Of a stretch of 64,000 nucleotides of DNA, positions 27,497 through 41,521 are shown in pieces (positions within the stretch are counted from its first letter, which is position 1; every line of letters begins with the position of its first letter). This DNA comes from Archegozetes longisetosus. Taxonomy: Eukaryota > Arthropoda > Arachnida > Sarcoptiformes > Trhypochthoniidae. The notes below the pieces were generated by a model. The model made no database searches. It was not told the DNA's origin and saw only the letters and a program-made list of their open reading frames with translations. Position numbers and translations under genes: made by a program. The stretch is from positions 9,502,652 to 9,566,651 of the forward strand of contig JAEMBT020000004.1 in NCBI GenBank assembly GCA_018873245.2, in the 5' to 3' direction.

Positions 27497-27582
27497 ATGT
27501 CTTGGTGTGTACTTGCATCGTAGGTATTTTGATTCAAACATGTCTTGGTGTGTACTGCACCATAGCTATTATGATATTTAAT
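27497..27582. repeat. Two-copy 43-bp imperfect tandem repeat
   Basis: Both copies begin ATGTCTTGGTGTGTACT (27497 and 27540) and then diverge, sharing GTAT/CTAT and TTTTGAT/TATGAT patches. Confidence 0.75.
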
Positions 27583-27727
27583 AATCGAGTTTAAAAAAGG
27601 CTAACATCTCAAGATATTTTCATTTGCTAATATAACTGCCCACCGCATCTTTGATTCTTTAATTTTCAATGCAATAATAGTATCTCGACATGAATAGGGT
27701 GTGTATTCTACTAAAATCTTTTCTGAC

Positions 27728-27730
<3 letters not shown>

Positions 27731-27769
<39 letters not shown>
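27731..27769. repeat. (CT)n microsatellite
   Basis: CT run of about 15 units followed by TTTCTCTCT, then a TG-rich stretch to about 27836. Confidence 0.95.
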
Positions 27770-28867
27770 GTTGTGTATGTGTTATGTATGTGTTGTGTGT
27801 TTGTAAGTGTCTCTCACTCAATGTATGTCTGTGTGTGGGGAGCAATCAGAGAAAATCGGAACAATGAAAGCCGTTGTGATCGCGAAAATGGTTGGTGTAT
27901 CTCAAAAAGCAAAGGTGTCAATGAAAGCAACTAACTCTGCAATAGCAAAGAAACAGCTTTTGTTGAGTTAACTTTACTTTCTGTGGTGTTAACAAAAGAA
28001 ACCGCAAACAATGCATTATTCTGAGGGCTTTGCTTCACAGCTTACTGTATTTGGTCCCATATAGATATATATAACAGTAACTATGAATGTAGTGGACGCC
28101 CCGACCGCCTATTGTATAAGTGATCCTCTTTTTCTCATTGAATGACTTTCTCTTATATTAAAAGGCTTTAAGCAGAGCGTTATCTTCTATTGGAAAATCC
28201 AGCGCCAGTTGAGTAGATCATCCGTACAAAACTGGTGGCAGACCACAGATAACGGCATAACATCCACTCGATGTTATATCAAGCGCAAAAACACCTCATA
28301 CTCTAAGCTTTATAGTTTCAACAGCACAATAAGTCGCACAATATATAGACTTGAATAGAGATTCATAACTCAGTCTCTCACGCCTTATATAAACTTACGC
28401 ACTATTATATCTAAACTTTTTGACTTTTTATATGAACAAAATGAGAATTCATTTCTATTCTCATTCTATATAACAGCTGAAAAGTTAGATTGATTTGATT
28501 TTTTATTCATTTCTGTTTTTAGTAAGAATTAGATTTTTATTTAGAAAAAGTAATAGCTTTTATCCTTACAATTTCACTTAAGTGGATTGCATAAGACTAG
28601 TGCAGGGAAGAGAACTAACAATTCATTGTTGGGCATTCGGCTTTTACATAATATACAATGCATTGTTCGCGAGCTATAAGACTTAGACAGCTTTCAAGCT
28701 GCAGCTCAACGATAGCAAAAGAGTGGTAAAGTTCTTTGCTTTTGATTGTATATTCGCTAATACAGTAGTTGATATTAGATTACAAAAAAATATGCAAGTT
28801 TAGTTCTGGATTTTATTTTTTCATTTCTCTATAATAATATAATATCAGTGCTTTTGCAGTTTTCTTA

Positions 28868-29672
28868 TTGAAAATATATCAGCAATTCTTTTCAACAGAC
28901 ACAATGGATGCAGAATTCCTAAAGAGCAACTTTATAACTCGAATTGTTATGTTAAAATTGCATTTATGCCCTAACACAGGAACATGTCATTTGAATCTGA
29001 AAAGGTCCTGCTTTCCGGATTTTTGTAGACGTCATTTGTCACGACTAAGGATATTGTATTTACAATACGAAATAACAATGGAGTTTCTTTTCAATGCAGC
29101 AGATCTACCATTTTTCCCATACAAGATTGATCGACCAAAAAGGACCCAAAACTGAATGGTCTCATCATTGTCCAAATACAATGGTTGTTCTCTGCCAAAT
29201 AGGGATGCTATTAGGCAAAAGAGCCTTTGGTTTCAACCTTCTTATGGTAAGCATCTTTTGTTAGACTTTAAAATCGCAATACATCTGTTTGACAAGCGCT
29301 CTATTCGGGGAGTGACCTCAACGTTTGATACTTTATGCAAAGTTTCACAATTGAAATAGATTGTCTAAAAGAAAGAAAAGCTCAGCTAAACAGACCAGAG
29401 AAAATCTATTGATACCTTTCAAAAGAGGTAAAATCCAAAGTGACATTTTAGGGCTCTCTCATTCTACTTCTACTACTACTCTAAGAACATCTATGATCAT
29501 CGCAACTATTGCTTACAAGCCGTTCACTCATCGATCCGAACAACTCTCATATCTTTGGCGGACGGCCAATAGCTACAGCTGTTGCAAAACGATTACCAAT
29601 GACTGAATCAGAGGTGGAGTTCAGTAGCGATACCGCCTTCAGGAGTTATCTCATCAGAGTTAGAAGTGAGTG
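28868..29672 (+). other. Unidentified open-frame patch, possibly a decayed coding region
   Basis: One frame is open from 28868 to 29356 except for a single TGA at 29153-29155 that is followed at once by ATG. It reads DTMDAEFLKSNF early and WFQPSYGKHLLLDFK later. An overlapping frame continues to 29606, and a third runs from about 29498 to 29672 (FGGRPIATAVAKRL, then MTESEVEFSSDTAF). The composition is less AT-rich than the flanks. I do not recognise a family. It ends about 240 bp before the second Sox start, so it could overlap a 5' UTR or promoter, be a decayed mobile element, or be chance. Confidence 0.2.
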
Positions 29673-29911
29673 AGCTTTAGAAACAGTTGTGATGTGGACA
29701 CACAGTTGTTAACCTTGTCAAACAACGCGACTTTCGCTCGAGTTTGCACATTATTCTTCTGCCAAAACATTATTAATTGTGGCTTATTTTCAGTGTTAAG
29801 AGTTATTCACTCTTTATTCATGTGATAGTTTCACTGTTTATCAAGGTTTGACTTAATTGGATTATCTCAATAATAAAGTTTTGATCAAGGAAGAAACTGA
29901 ACTTTTCAAAG

Positions 29912-31410
<1,499 letters not shown>

Positions 31411-34400
31411 CTTTCAAATCTTCTTTGATCCTCTTAAGCGAATTAAGTTTGGACTGGTTATTATACAGTATATACAGTATATATGTATGTCATTTATTAG
31501 CGCTTATATGTAACGGTTATTATGTATAATATATTTGTTTAGCAAGAGATACGTCAAGGAATGAGTAATAGAGTAATAGGCTCTCCATTAAAATTGAATT
31601 TTCATCAATCGATAGGCTCTCTCTCGTTCATCTTCTCAGTTGTCATATTTGCATAAATGATAATTATATAATTATTAATAAACACTATGTAGTGCCAAAA
31701 GCGAACCCATTTTCAGCATTATTAACTCAAATAAACTCACTGTTTGTCATTACATTTATTCGAATTAATCAGAATTCACTATAACTTATGAGTTAGTCAA
31801 CTAATAAGCATTTTTATAATCAAATCTCTTATTGACCTGATAATGACCGGTGAGAATTTGATTGGATTGTAATTTTAAGCCATGATCATAGGATTGCATT
31901 TCTAGTGATAGAATGACAAATAGAAAACAAATTGTATTTATTGTATCTGTTGTAAGTTAACAGTTATTATTATTATGAGAACAATAGCTGCGATTTAAGC
32001 ATTCATAGTTAGCCAACTAACGCATTAACAGTTTTTACAAATTTTGTGTTAAATTCTGTGCCATAACTTATATAATACACATGTCATTGAAACATAAAAG
32101 TTGTAAATGTAAAGCAAAATCAACATTTGCCATGAAGTTCCTCTGAATGTATTAGAAAAAAAAATCAAATAAAATTGGATGGCATTGATTATAAAATTCA
32201 ATGTGTTCATTATATTGTTGACAATAATGAGAAAGCTTTGGTGTTGCATTACTATTGATAGGATTTCTAATGTGAAAATCTCAAGTGCTAAATATGTTTT
32301 TCGTTGAGCTCATTGTTGACAAATTATAAAGAATAATATTAAGGAATACAAAAAGCTAGTATACAAATAGAGTCTATGCCAATAATGCACAGTATATAAC
32401 GTTTGAGAGTGTCTTTGTTGTGTTGATAACTCGCTTCTTATTTCTTATTATTATCGCTAAGTTTTGTCGCAAAAGTAAACACGAAATGACGGCAATTGTA
32501 AAACGTCGACATAATAACATGTATTCGGAATAATGTATAATATAATACAAAAGCCTTATCAGTATAGCGACTACAGCGCATACCATTTGCTATTATTCTT
32601 CTTTTATTTAGTTTGTGAGAATATAAATGAAAATTTTCTTTTCCTCTGTTTCTTTTCACCAGAAAATGTCGGAAAATGAATGCAAAATGAATTAGGGGTT
32701 AAAAAGGGAAAACGTTTTACTAAACAGCAGAGAAATAAGAGAGAAATCACTTCACATAATCATATTATGTTATATTAAAACCAAAAACAAGCAATCATTA
32801 TAATACGACACAACAGGCACAACAGTTACTCCAGTCACCATTGAATTAAACGTTAAACGACAAGACAATTGTCTACTTAATGAGCCAACAATTCAATGGT
32901 GACAAAGCTTTCAGTCAAAGTCTGAAAGGATGACTGCATCAGTTGGGTGACTAACAACAGTAGTTTGTAGATCAGTTGGTTCTTAGTTATAAACGTTTTT
33001 TTATTTATATTCAGCTTCTGATTCAGTGCGATTTTTCTAAGAGGATGTGTTTTTGTTACTCTTGCTTTTTGTTATCCGAGTTGTTCGTTGTTTAGCTAAT
33101 GCCCTTTTCTGTTAGATGTAGTGATGGAAAAAATAAAAATAAAATTAACCTCCCATTGTATTGCATTCTAAGCGCTCGAGTAATGCATGTATGTGTGTGT
33201 GATTAGTGATCTATTGTGCGACTTAGGCATTGCACCTGCAATGAACAACTTGCTAACAGTCACGACACTGTTATATTGCATTTTGCTTTTGTCAATCTTG
33301 TTAGATATACAATAGCTAATGGGCCACAATCTGCACACTTTACAACAACCAATTCAACTACTATTGTGCGACAAATTGTGCACAAAATCAAATTTATAAT
33401 GAATAAAATGTTCTCCATTAGCAATCACAGTACCAGTAATAACAAGAAAATGATAATTCCTTACGAACAACTTTCAAACGATCGCAACTGTTGAAAAGAA
33501 AAAAGCAAAGAAAAAAATGAATAACTGATTAGTGGAAGATTTGATGATTGTTAAGTAGCAAAATAATGATTTGATTGTGTTATTTTGTTGATGGAGTAAT
33601 TTATCTAAAGAATACTGATTGCGGCTACTGTTATAGCATAAAGGATGTACTTGTCGTTTAGTCTCTATGTTCGATAGTGTCACTTCACCTGATCGTAAAT
33701 ATCAATTGAAAGGTGATCGCCGGCTCTCCATTAATAGCTTATCATTGAACTCTTATCTGGGAACCACTTATAAAACAATCAAAATTTGTTTTGTTCGGCA
33801 TTCTTTCTCTTTAATGCAATGCAACCTTAAGACAAAAGCTAAAAGCGCCGACACTTAAAAACTAGTATTAAGATAATATTTAGCATTAATAATAGAGAAG
33901 TGATTCCAAGTTATTGTCCCAATAAATCTCAATAGATTGAAAGGAATGAGTGGATTATACGATTTACTTTTTATAAATATTTTTTATAAATAAAAATTAA
34001 GTTTTTTCACAAAAGCTTCAATAGAATTGAATGGTTGTGTCCAAGAACTGCCTTCATCATGATTTCACAAATATTTATATAAACATTATTATAGGTTTTT
34101 CTCTTTTATAAACTCCATCACTTTAGGATAGCATAAAAGCCGAAATGACTGGTTTTGCAAAAACTAGATTAATGGTTTGCTGCGTTTGTGACAAACGGCA
34201 TTTACGAATAATACTTGCATTTAAAATCTTTATAGTTGGCTCGCATTTGGAACCGTTTCAGAGCTTCATGCATGGAAAGAGCATAAATTCAATTGAAAAT
34301 TGCGATATAACAAAGAATAAAATAAGTTATAGTCGCAATTGCTTTGCTTTTTAATACATATAACACAACAATAATATATAAAATAGTATACTAAAGTCGC

Positions 34401-34480
34401 TATAGTGCACTGCATCGCATCATACCCCAACAATAGCCGCGAAATTTTTTCAAACAGCTTCTATCAAATATGCTTTTTCT

Positions 34481-34537
34481 ACTTTATTTGTCCTTTTATT
34501 TGTTCCTTTATTTATCCCTTTATTTATCCCTTTATTT
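34481..34537. repeat. 12-13-bp tandem repeat
   Basis: Five units close to CCTTTATTTATC, with GT instead of AT in the earlier copies. Confidence 0.8.
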
Positions 34538-36250
34538 CAATACGACACTGAATACATGAATCGCAATTGTTATCTAACCGGTAATTATGGCAAAATATTG
34601 TGATAAACAGTTGCAATTTCCAACTCAATCTGTTTAAAAAATGGACTATCAGTCAATATAATAATAAAATATAAAAAAAACTTGATTCACATAATACCGC
34701 TAATTCTCTGGCGTTAGACTCAATGCCATTGAAAGTTGCACTACAATAGAGAATTGGCACTTCTCTATTGAAAACAGTAATATTTTGGCCATTGAGTACT
34801 TTTCGGGGAAGTGAACATATACTTGTATGGGGTGTAAGTAGTGAGGAGTACAATGCTGCTAAACGCAGTTATATAGATGGGGGGGCCCTTCAAATAAAAA
34901 AGTATAATAGGACTGACTATAATAGCTCCCTATGAAGCAACTTTAGAGGCTGACAGCCTTCTATTGTAATGCATTTGTTATTGTTAATAACGCAAATGCG
35001 GATGTGAACCAATAAAGCGAAATAAGCAAAATCTATTCACGCGTTAATATTATATCGCATAAAATATGTTCCAGTGCCCAATCACTGACTGTGTCTTCTC
35101 TATATTAGTATTACTTCAAATATTATCTGTTTGTTATGTATGCGCTCTTCAAGTATCTCATCTATGACTTCTCTATATTATCATCTAGTCTACCATCACA
35201 TCACTAAACATCGCATCAAACATATCTAACATTTATATTTACCGCCGCTCAACATCAAACGATCTATGCGGAGAACGGCTATCACTCGAATTAAAGAATA
35301 CAAATACATAGCAATCAGTATTAAGATAGTATAGAGCACTAAAGAATATGATAGAATGAATGCAGAATTGAATAGAAAAGAGTGAACTCAACTGAACAGT
35401 ACTGTAGGGACAACAGAGAGACGTAAATAAAATACGAAGGGGTCAGTGTCTAAATTAACGCAATCACTAGTGAACCACTAGTGGCAAACAGCAGACAAGC
35501 ACAACACTAGTCAACCACAACACGGTGACTAATTTGAACAATTGTGGAACTCTCTCACTCTTTATAACTGTTTGCCGCGATCGGTATTTGGTCGAAATTT
35601 CATTTTGCTCAGTAATATTTTTATTTGTGTTCGAGTTCTGATCATTAATAATAGTTGCAATTCAGTCAAACAGTAATAGAGCGGAGATATAGCAATAAAA
35701 ACTTAATTCAACCGCAGAAAAAAATCTCTGCAAAACTGATTTTATTAAACCAGAAGAAAGATTTACCGCATTTAGTTTTTGTGCCAACTTTTATATGCCA
35801 TTCAGTATTGATATGATCAAAAGTAAAAATGTTTGAGACGAAAGGCATATCTATCTATCAATGCATGAGTATTGGGCGATAGAAAAAATGCCTTTTCTTA
35901 CAGCTAATACAGAGCTGTCTAATAGTGAGGCGATATCTTTCACGTATGTACAAAGCAAGAAATACGCGTGCAGTGGCGCTATTTATTCGCTATTCATTCC
36001 ATTCAAAAGCTTCTCGTACTCCTTTTCATCGCCAAAGACTCTCTGAATGGGTTTTCAATTTTGCCCAAACAATACGACCCGATCGAGTGCGGACAATACG
36101 CAAATCACGAACAATGAGCCCCAGCGTGATCTTGTTACAATCAACTATAATAAGCAACCATTTTGCTGTGAAAGAGAGCATTTGGCCCAGTGTCGCATCA
36201 TTATAACACTTAACAATACCATAGGTTTCACTACACTATTCTATCACTAA

Positions 36251-36274
36251 GCTCTCTTTTTACACTAAAATATT

Positions 36275-36327
<53 letters not shown>

Positions 36328-36380
36328 CCCTCTCTTTACACTAAATTGTCATCTCTCTCTCTCTCTCTCTCGCTCTCGTC
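36251..36380. repeat. Duplicated (CT)n block
   Basis: Two similar segments, each starting with a CTCTTTTTACACTAAA-like lead, then TTGTCAT, then a CT run (about 36279-36322 and 36352-36371). The second lead differs by small deletions. This is a segmental duplication of a microsatellite with its flank. Confidence 0.8.
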
Positions 36381-38086
36381 TCTCTCACGATTGTGTCTAT
36401 AACTAACTAACAACTAATACTATTCTGCTATAATATAGCACCTATTCGTCTATTCGTATTTGATGTGAAGCGTGTTCTATTCATCGGCGTTGTATTCATC
36501 TGGCTTTAGGAAAGGTTCACTCTATCCATTCGTTTCCAGCTTCAACATCGCATTACTATACGCCTGACCGACAAGTTTCAATGGTTTTGCCTCTCTTCTA
36601 TTGAAAACGTTTAAAAAGGTTCTTCACACACAATCCTGTAAGCATGGATTTATATAAAAATGTGAATAGATGTGAATATACACGCCTTTTAATATATAAA
36701 AAACTGCGACTTTTCCCTAAAAACCTTCGGCTCAAGAAATTCTGATGTAACCAAATTTCATTTTCAAAACTACGCACAATAATCATTTTCTGAATTGGTT
36801 TTTCAAATTTTTTACTATATCCGTTCAGCCATAAATTTCTAATACATGTATCCCTCAATTTAATTAAAATCTATATTTAGACACTGAAAGTGTTTTTCAC
36901 AAATCCTTTTTTTCAGTCAATGCTCTCTAAATTGGCGAAAAGGATTTGTTGCTCAGATTATATTCAAATACAATCACGGAATCAACATCGAGACAAAGGC
37001 AAATGGGTAACCTTTATTTGCAGATAATTTCAAGTTTGACTGAATTCTTCCAATTTTTTCTTATCGATTGAGTGGGGTTTGAGTTTAGTTTTTAGATCTT
37101 CAAATTTTGAATACTTGTCAACGCAAAAGCATTCACACAAATGTAGTATAGATGAACCAACAAAATCTTACCTATACTTATCAAATATTTCAAAAACAGT
37201 ATGATCGAGTAATCTTACCTATATCTATCTTATGAAAAGCTTTGACAAACTGTTTGATTGAATAATCTTTCGAGCAATTACTTGTTTGTGATATGAATCA
37301 ATATTTGAATAATAGCTACATAAATAAGTAAATCAAATTAGAGCCTAACAATATGTTTAATAGTTGTTTATTAGTTTAGCCTTCAGAATAGTTAACGCTG
37401 CAAAAATCACAACAATTTTTTACGTCATCACTTTCTGACGGGTGATATCAACTTTTGACAACTAATTAATGGCTTAATTTAACTTACAATCAAATTGACT
37501 TAGATTTACAAGTGTTGCACTGCTATTTAGAGTGGGTAGTCCCTTAGTAGTGTGACGATCAAAACTATTTGCAGTGTTCGCTAAACTACTTTTAATATCA
37601 TGTTTATGTCAATCTTATGCCATCACTAAACTTACGTCTCTTTTCACGTTCAAAATTAATTTAAACTGTTGTTTCTCAATTGAATCAATTGAATTTGAAT
37701 TATTTGAGTTCATGTCTATGTTTGATGAGTTTAAAAACACTTTAGGTATCATATTGTGATGGCATAAACTTGACATAGACCTAATATTGCAAAATGGCAA
37801 TGCCAACATTGCAAATAGATCTAATCGTAGCACTACTAAAGGACTTGCCACTGCGAGTAGAAATGCAAAACTTATAAATCTAAGTGAATTTGCGATTAGG
37901 AGAAATACATGGAATATTTGAATAGTAGTACTTAAATATTGAGTGCTTCACAACACATACTGCGCAAAGCTGTATATCATTATTAACTTATTAATACCTA
38001 TAATTTACATAGTTTATTGTGACCCTAATTTTTGTTCTACCAAATCCTACTTAATCCATAAACAAACATTTTCTCACTGTTTGAAA

Positions 38087-38170
38087 TTTTAGTCAAAGAG
38101 TGTTCATCATTTAGCAATTAATCCATCATTTTAGTCAAAGAGTGTTCATCATTTAGCAATTAATCCATCT
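38087..38170. repeat. 42-bp tandem duplication
   Basis: Two adjacent copies, 38087-38128 and 38129-38170, identical except at the last base (A versus T). Each starts TTTTAGTCAAAGAGTGTTC. Near identity implies a recent duplication or an assembly artefact. Confidence 0.95.
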
Positions 38171-40042
38171 TTTTCTTATGCATTTAGTGCTTTGTATTGA
38201 GTGACTGATAACAAAAATCAACTCATACACTTCAACTCAATCGATTTAAAATTTTTCAACCTAGATAATTGACAATTTAACATAACTGATAATGAAAATT
38301 GTTTAATTCGGCGGCAAAGACAACAAATTTAGTTAAATAAAGGAACAGTAGAGCTTAAGTGAGTTGTTTTGTCAGTTTAGTTAAGTAAAACGTCTAATTG
38401 TTGAATGTTTGGTCAACTGATAGCAACACTTATCTCTAAATAACAGTATTATTCTTATAATGAGCTAAGAATACAATATAGAAGACTAGTTTGAGCTGAT
38501 CTCTAAAAAACGCTGACATTTTGGCGATTATTGACAAATACTAGGGTTCCGTTCGCGATACAGTTCATTGTATTTTCTCCTTTGAAACGCATCCCATTCC
38601 ACGCTATTGTTAAGTATTAGAAAAGCCTGGCTTTTCACTTGCAAATGTTAAATAGGAATGAAGCACAGATTCCAAGTCAGCTTCTTTTTTCCGGAGGAAT
38701 TGGGGAGAAAAGAGCTTCTTTAGGAGACCATCAGAGCATGTATTGAATTGTATTGCCAGAGAATTGTCAGCTAAATAACCAAAACTGCAACCAGAATACA
38801 CACTGTCAAAAGACGTGCTCAGCTCTGCTCTGCCATACATTTTCAAAATTTACACACCATAACAAGATAAATGAAGACAATGAGCCGCAACATAAACAAA
38901 CAATGGAGGAATCATAATCACAATAATGGCTCTGAAATTATTATTTCACACTGTTTTGTCTATCATTTTTTCGATGGCTCAAAATTCAAAAAGACAAAAG
39001 TGCTAAATGACATAAAAGAGGTTTTATATGACTCTTGTTTGTCTTCATAAGTATATAAACGCTTCACTTCAACTTAACCATTTTTAAACTTTCTCTCAAC
39101 TCATTTTATATACTTAGCCAAAAGTTTTTCAGTATTAAAGCTCAATTGAGTCAATGTTGAGCAGTGTATCATTGATAAAAATGATGACAATTTCAAATTT
39201 GGAAGAGATTACGCGAGGGAAACAATACAGTATTGTAAATCAGGAAATTCAAAGTTAACGTGATTTTGTGTCTGACAATCTCACACTTGTTCTCATGGGT
39301 GCTAAACCTCCCGATAGAAAAATAAACCAATTTCGTAACACTTTTGTGCTACTGGTATAACACATAATACAATTGTTTTGAAAGCTTGAATGAATTAAAT
39401 TAAACAGACTTTGAAAAACGTCTATACTTCATTATACCTGTATATTGTTCAGAGTAGTGCGTACACAATCACACAATACTTTTTCGAGCGCAAAACATTA
39501 ATTGCCATGGCTTTCAGCAATCATTTTCAATACAACACTTATTATTGAATTCATCATTTTTCGAACCATGTTCTTATGCTTCAACAGTCGTTTGTTAGTT
39601 TAAACAAAACCTGTAAAATAGACGATTCGAAAGCTTTTGAGGACATACTCTATCGACTTATTCTGCTTTCGATTACAGAAATTCATTTCATTCCTAGTTT
39701 AGCTATACGGTTAAACTTAAGCTTAAATAAACTTAGACCAATAGCCCAATTTTGAGGTTCAACAATTTGTTGAAAAGTACAAACTTCTTAAATTCTGGAC
39801 TTATTCGCAATAAGTGCGCTTTTCTAGCAAACGCTACTATGAGTAAAGAAATCAAAATTTTCGATCAGTTGAGTACCAAAATCAGGCGTCTTTAAGTCCA
39901 ACATTGATCTGTAGACCCCTTATGGCTAAGATCAATGTAACTTTTGATTTTGATTTTATTTTACTTTGAAGTCATACTATTTTATCGAATATAAAGTGGA
40001 AATTCTGCTCAATGTGTGAATTTAAGAGCACTTATCATTTAA

Positions 40043-40122
40043 CTTCCTAAGTGATCTAGTGGTTAGTATAGTGACCACTACTAGAACAAGGCCGGGTTCG
40101 CGTACACACTTGTCATTTTTTT
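40043..40122 (+). pseudogene. tRNA-like Pol III unit (tRNA pseudogene or SINE head)
   Basis: TGATCTAGTGGTTAGTAT (from 40052) matches a tRNA D-arm/A-box region, very like tRNA-Glu. GGCCGGGTTCGCG (from 40090) contains a B-box core GGTTCG 43 nt downstream, normal tRNA spacing. A run of seven T (40116-40122) would terminate Pol III. The T-arm and acceptor do not close: no 3' partner to the 5' end is visible and the B box departs from GGTTCGANTCC at two positions. It is therefore not a functional tRNA. A tRNA-derived SINE head is the main alternative. Confidence 0.55.
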
Positions 40123-40156
40123 AATATGAAAATATTATTTTTATCTCAATTTTTTT

Positions 40157-40366
40157 ATTGGAAAATTTATCTTACTACGTTTGCCCTAATATTGTTACAA
40201 ACTACGTTCATATTTCAGTTAAATTAGGATAAGATTAATAAAAATAAAAGTAGATCTATCTTCAACTTATAAATGATTACTCTTTTTTATTGATCTTATT
40301 CTAATTTAACTGAAATATGAGCAAAGTTTGTGACAATATTAAAGCAAAGTTTGTCATAAGGAAAAT
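40157..40366. repeat. Foldback (long inverted repeat) element
   Basis: The left arm (about 40186-40249) and right arm (about 40280-40344) are inverted copies over about 60 nt at roughly 85-90% identity, sharing CATATTTCAGTTAAATTAG and its complement, around a 30-nt spacer. Weaker pairing extends to about 40157 and 40366. There is no coding capacity and no clear target-site duplication. It begins about 35 nt after the tRNA-like unit. A MITE or foldback transposon is most likely. Confidence 0.6.
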
Positions 40367-41444
40367 ATGAGTGCTACTGATGACGATTATCAGTTCATAG
40401 TTTAGTTGCATTTGAATCACATATCGTGTGACAATAAGTTATGTTTCAATAGTATCCATGGAATCGTTGAAGCAGCTTTCATATGTTTTGCCATTTATGG
40501 AGATCAATAAAATTTGATAATTATTGATGAGCCCTGTTTTCTTATCAAATCTCGAGACGAACTTATATCTAAATAGGAAAATATTCAAAAATATCTCAAA
40601 GTTTGAGAGCATTTAGCAATTGGCATAAACTAATAATCAGACGATTCTGACACTTTGAGAAGGATTCTTGTAAAGTATAACTGCTCTATGAGAAAACGAT
40701 TTTGAAAACTCTATTGTACTGATGCTGAAAACAGAATCCCTAAAGCAAACAAGTTTTTTTCGCAATAGTACGTACCTATTACTGGTAGAGAGTATATAAT
40801 AATAAAAGTTTCTAATTTGAAAAGCTCAAATCCATCTTAAAAAGAATAGAGACAAATACAATACATTTATTTGAGACTATTCTTTATTATCATTTCAATG
40901 AAATGTGATAATTCAAAGTTTTTTGATAGAATTTATTTTCATAACAATCTGATTCTCCTATAGAATAATTTTAAGTCATAAATACTATTCAATACTATTT
41001 GAGCTAAGAACTGATTGAGAATTACTTATTCGGTTGATTAATCGAATTCATAATTCAATTTATAATTCAATTTATTGAGAAGAATATCTAAAAAAGGATA
41101 GCAAAATAGAGAAACACAATAGCTTAGGTAAAAGAATATAAGCGGTAGGTATTGAATGGGAGAGAGAGAGAGGGATACATAGAAGATTTTTTATGATCAC
41201 GAAAGTTTAAGGGAGACAATGAGTACAAAAGAATGGTTCTTACAAGTTAGATTAGGAACATAGCCTTTATTGTGCACCTATACAGATGCTTTTGTGTAGA
41301 ACACATCGGAAACAAAACGCTGCAACTCCTCAATCAAGCTATTGTGTTGCACCATATTCAAACAGCCAACACAGACCATTCACTCAAACGAATATAATAC
41401 AACACCAACCCGTACTATTGATTATAAATACAATAATTCACACC

Positions 41445-41521
41445 GCATATAGCCTTACATCGCATATAGCCTTACATTGCATATAGCCTTACACCGTATA
41501 TACACTTACACTGCATACACC
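41445..41521. repeat. 17-bp tandem repeat, 4.5 copies
   Basis: Units GCATATAGCCTTACATC, nearly exact in the first three and degenerate in the fourth and fifth. Confidence 0.88.

Larger units (their letters stand above)
13693..29911. other. 16-kb spacer between the two Sox genes
   Basis: No recognised protein gene. It holds three microRNA-like hairpins (17614, 21600, 26778), long CT/GA microsatellites, a pyrimidine tract at about 17090-17128, a 14-bp tandem array at 23409, a 43-bp duplication at 27497, one copy of a dispersed repeat (16399) and an unexplained open-frame patch at 28868-29672. A polyadenylation signal AATAAA at about 13866 is a candidate 3' end for the first Sox gene. Small open frames elsewhere here look like chance; those at 16048 and 22000 are translations of CT repeats. 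Confidence 0.55.

Noticed and set aside
35861-36250. Overlapping open frames in three frames
   Set aside because: Three mutually overlapping frames in a less AT-rich stretch, none recognisable; more likely absence of stops than genes.
38610-38846. 78-residue open frame on the minus strand with fairly ordinary amino-acid composition
   Set aside because: No family signature, no convincing splice partner and a length within chance for 64 kb of AT-rich DNA.
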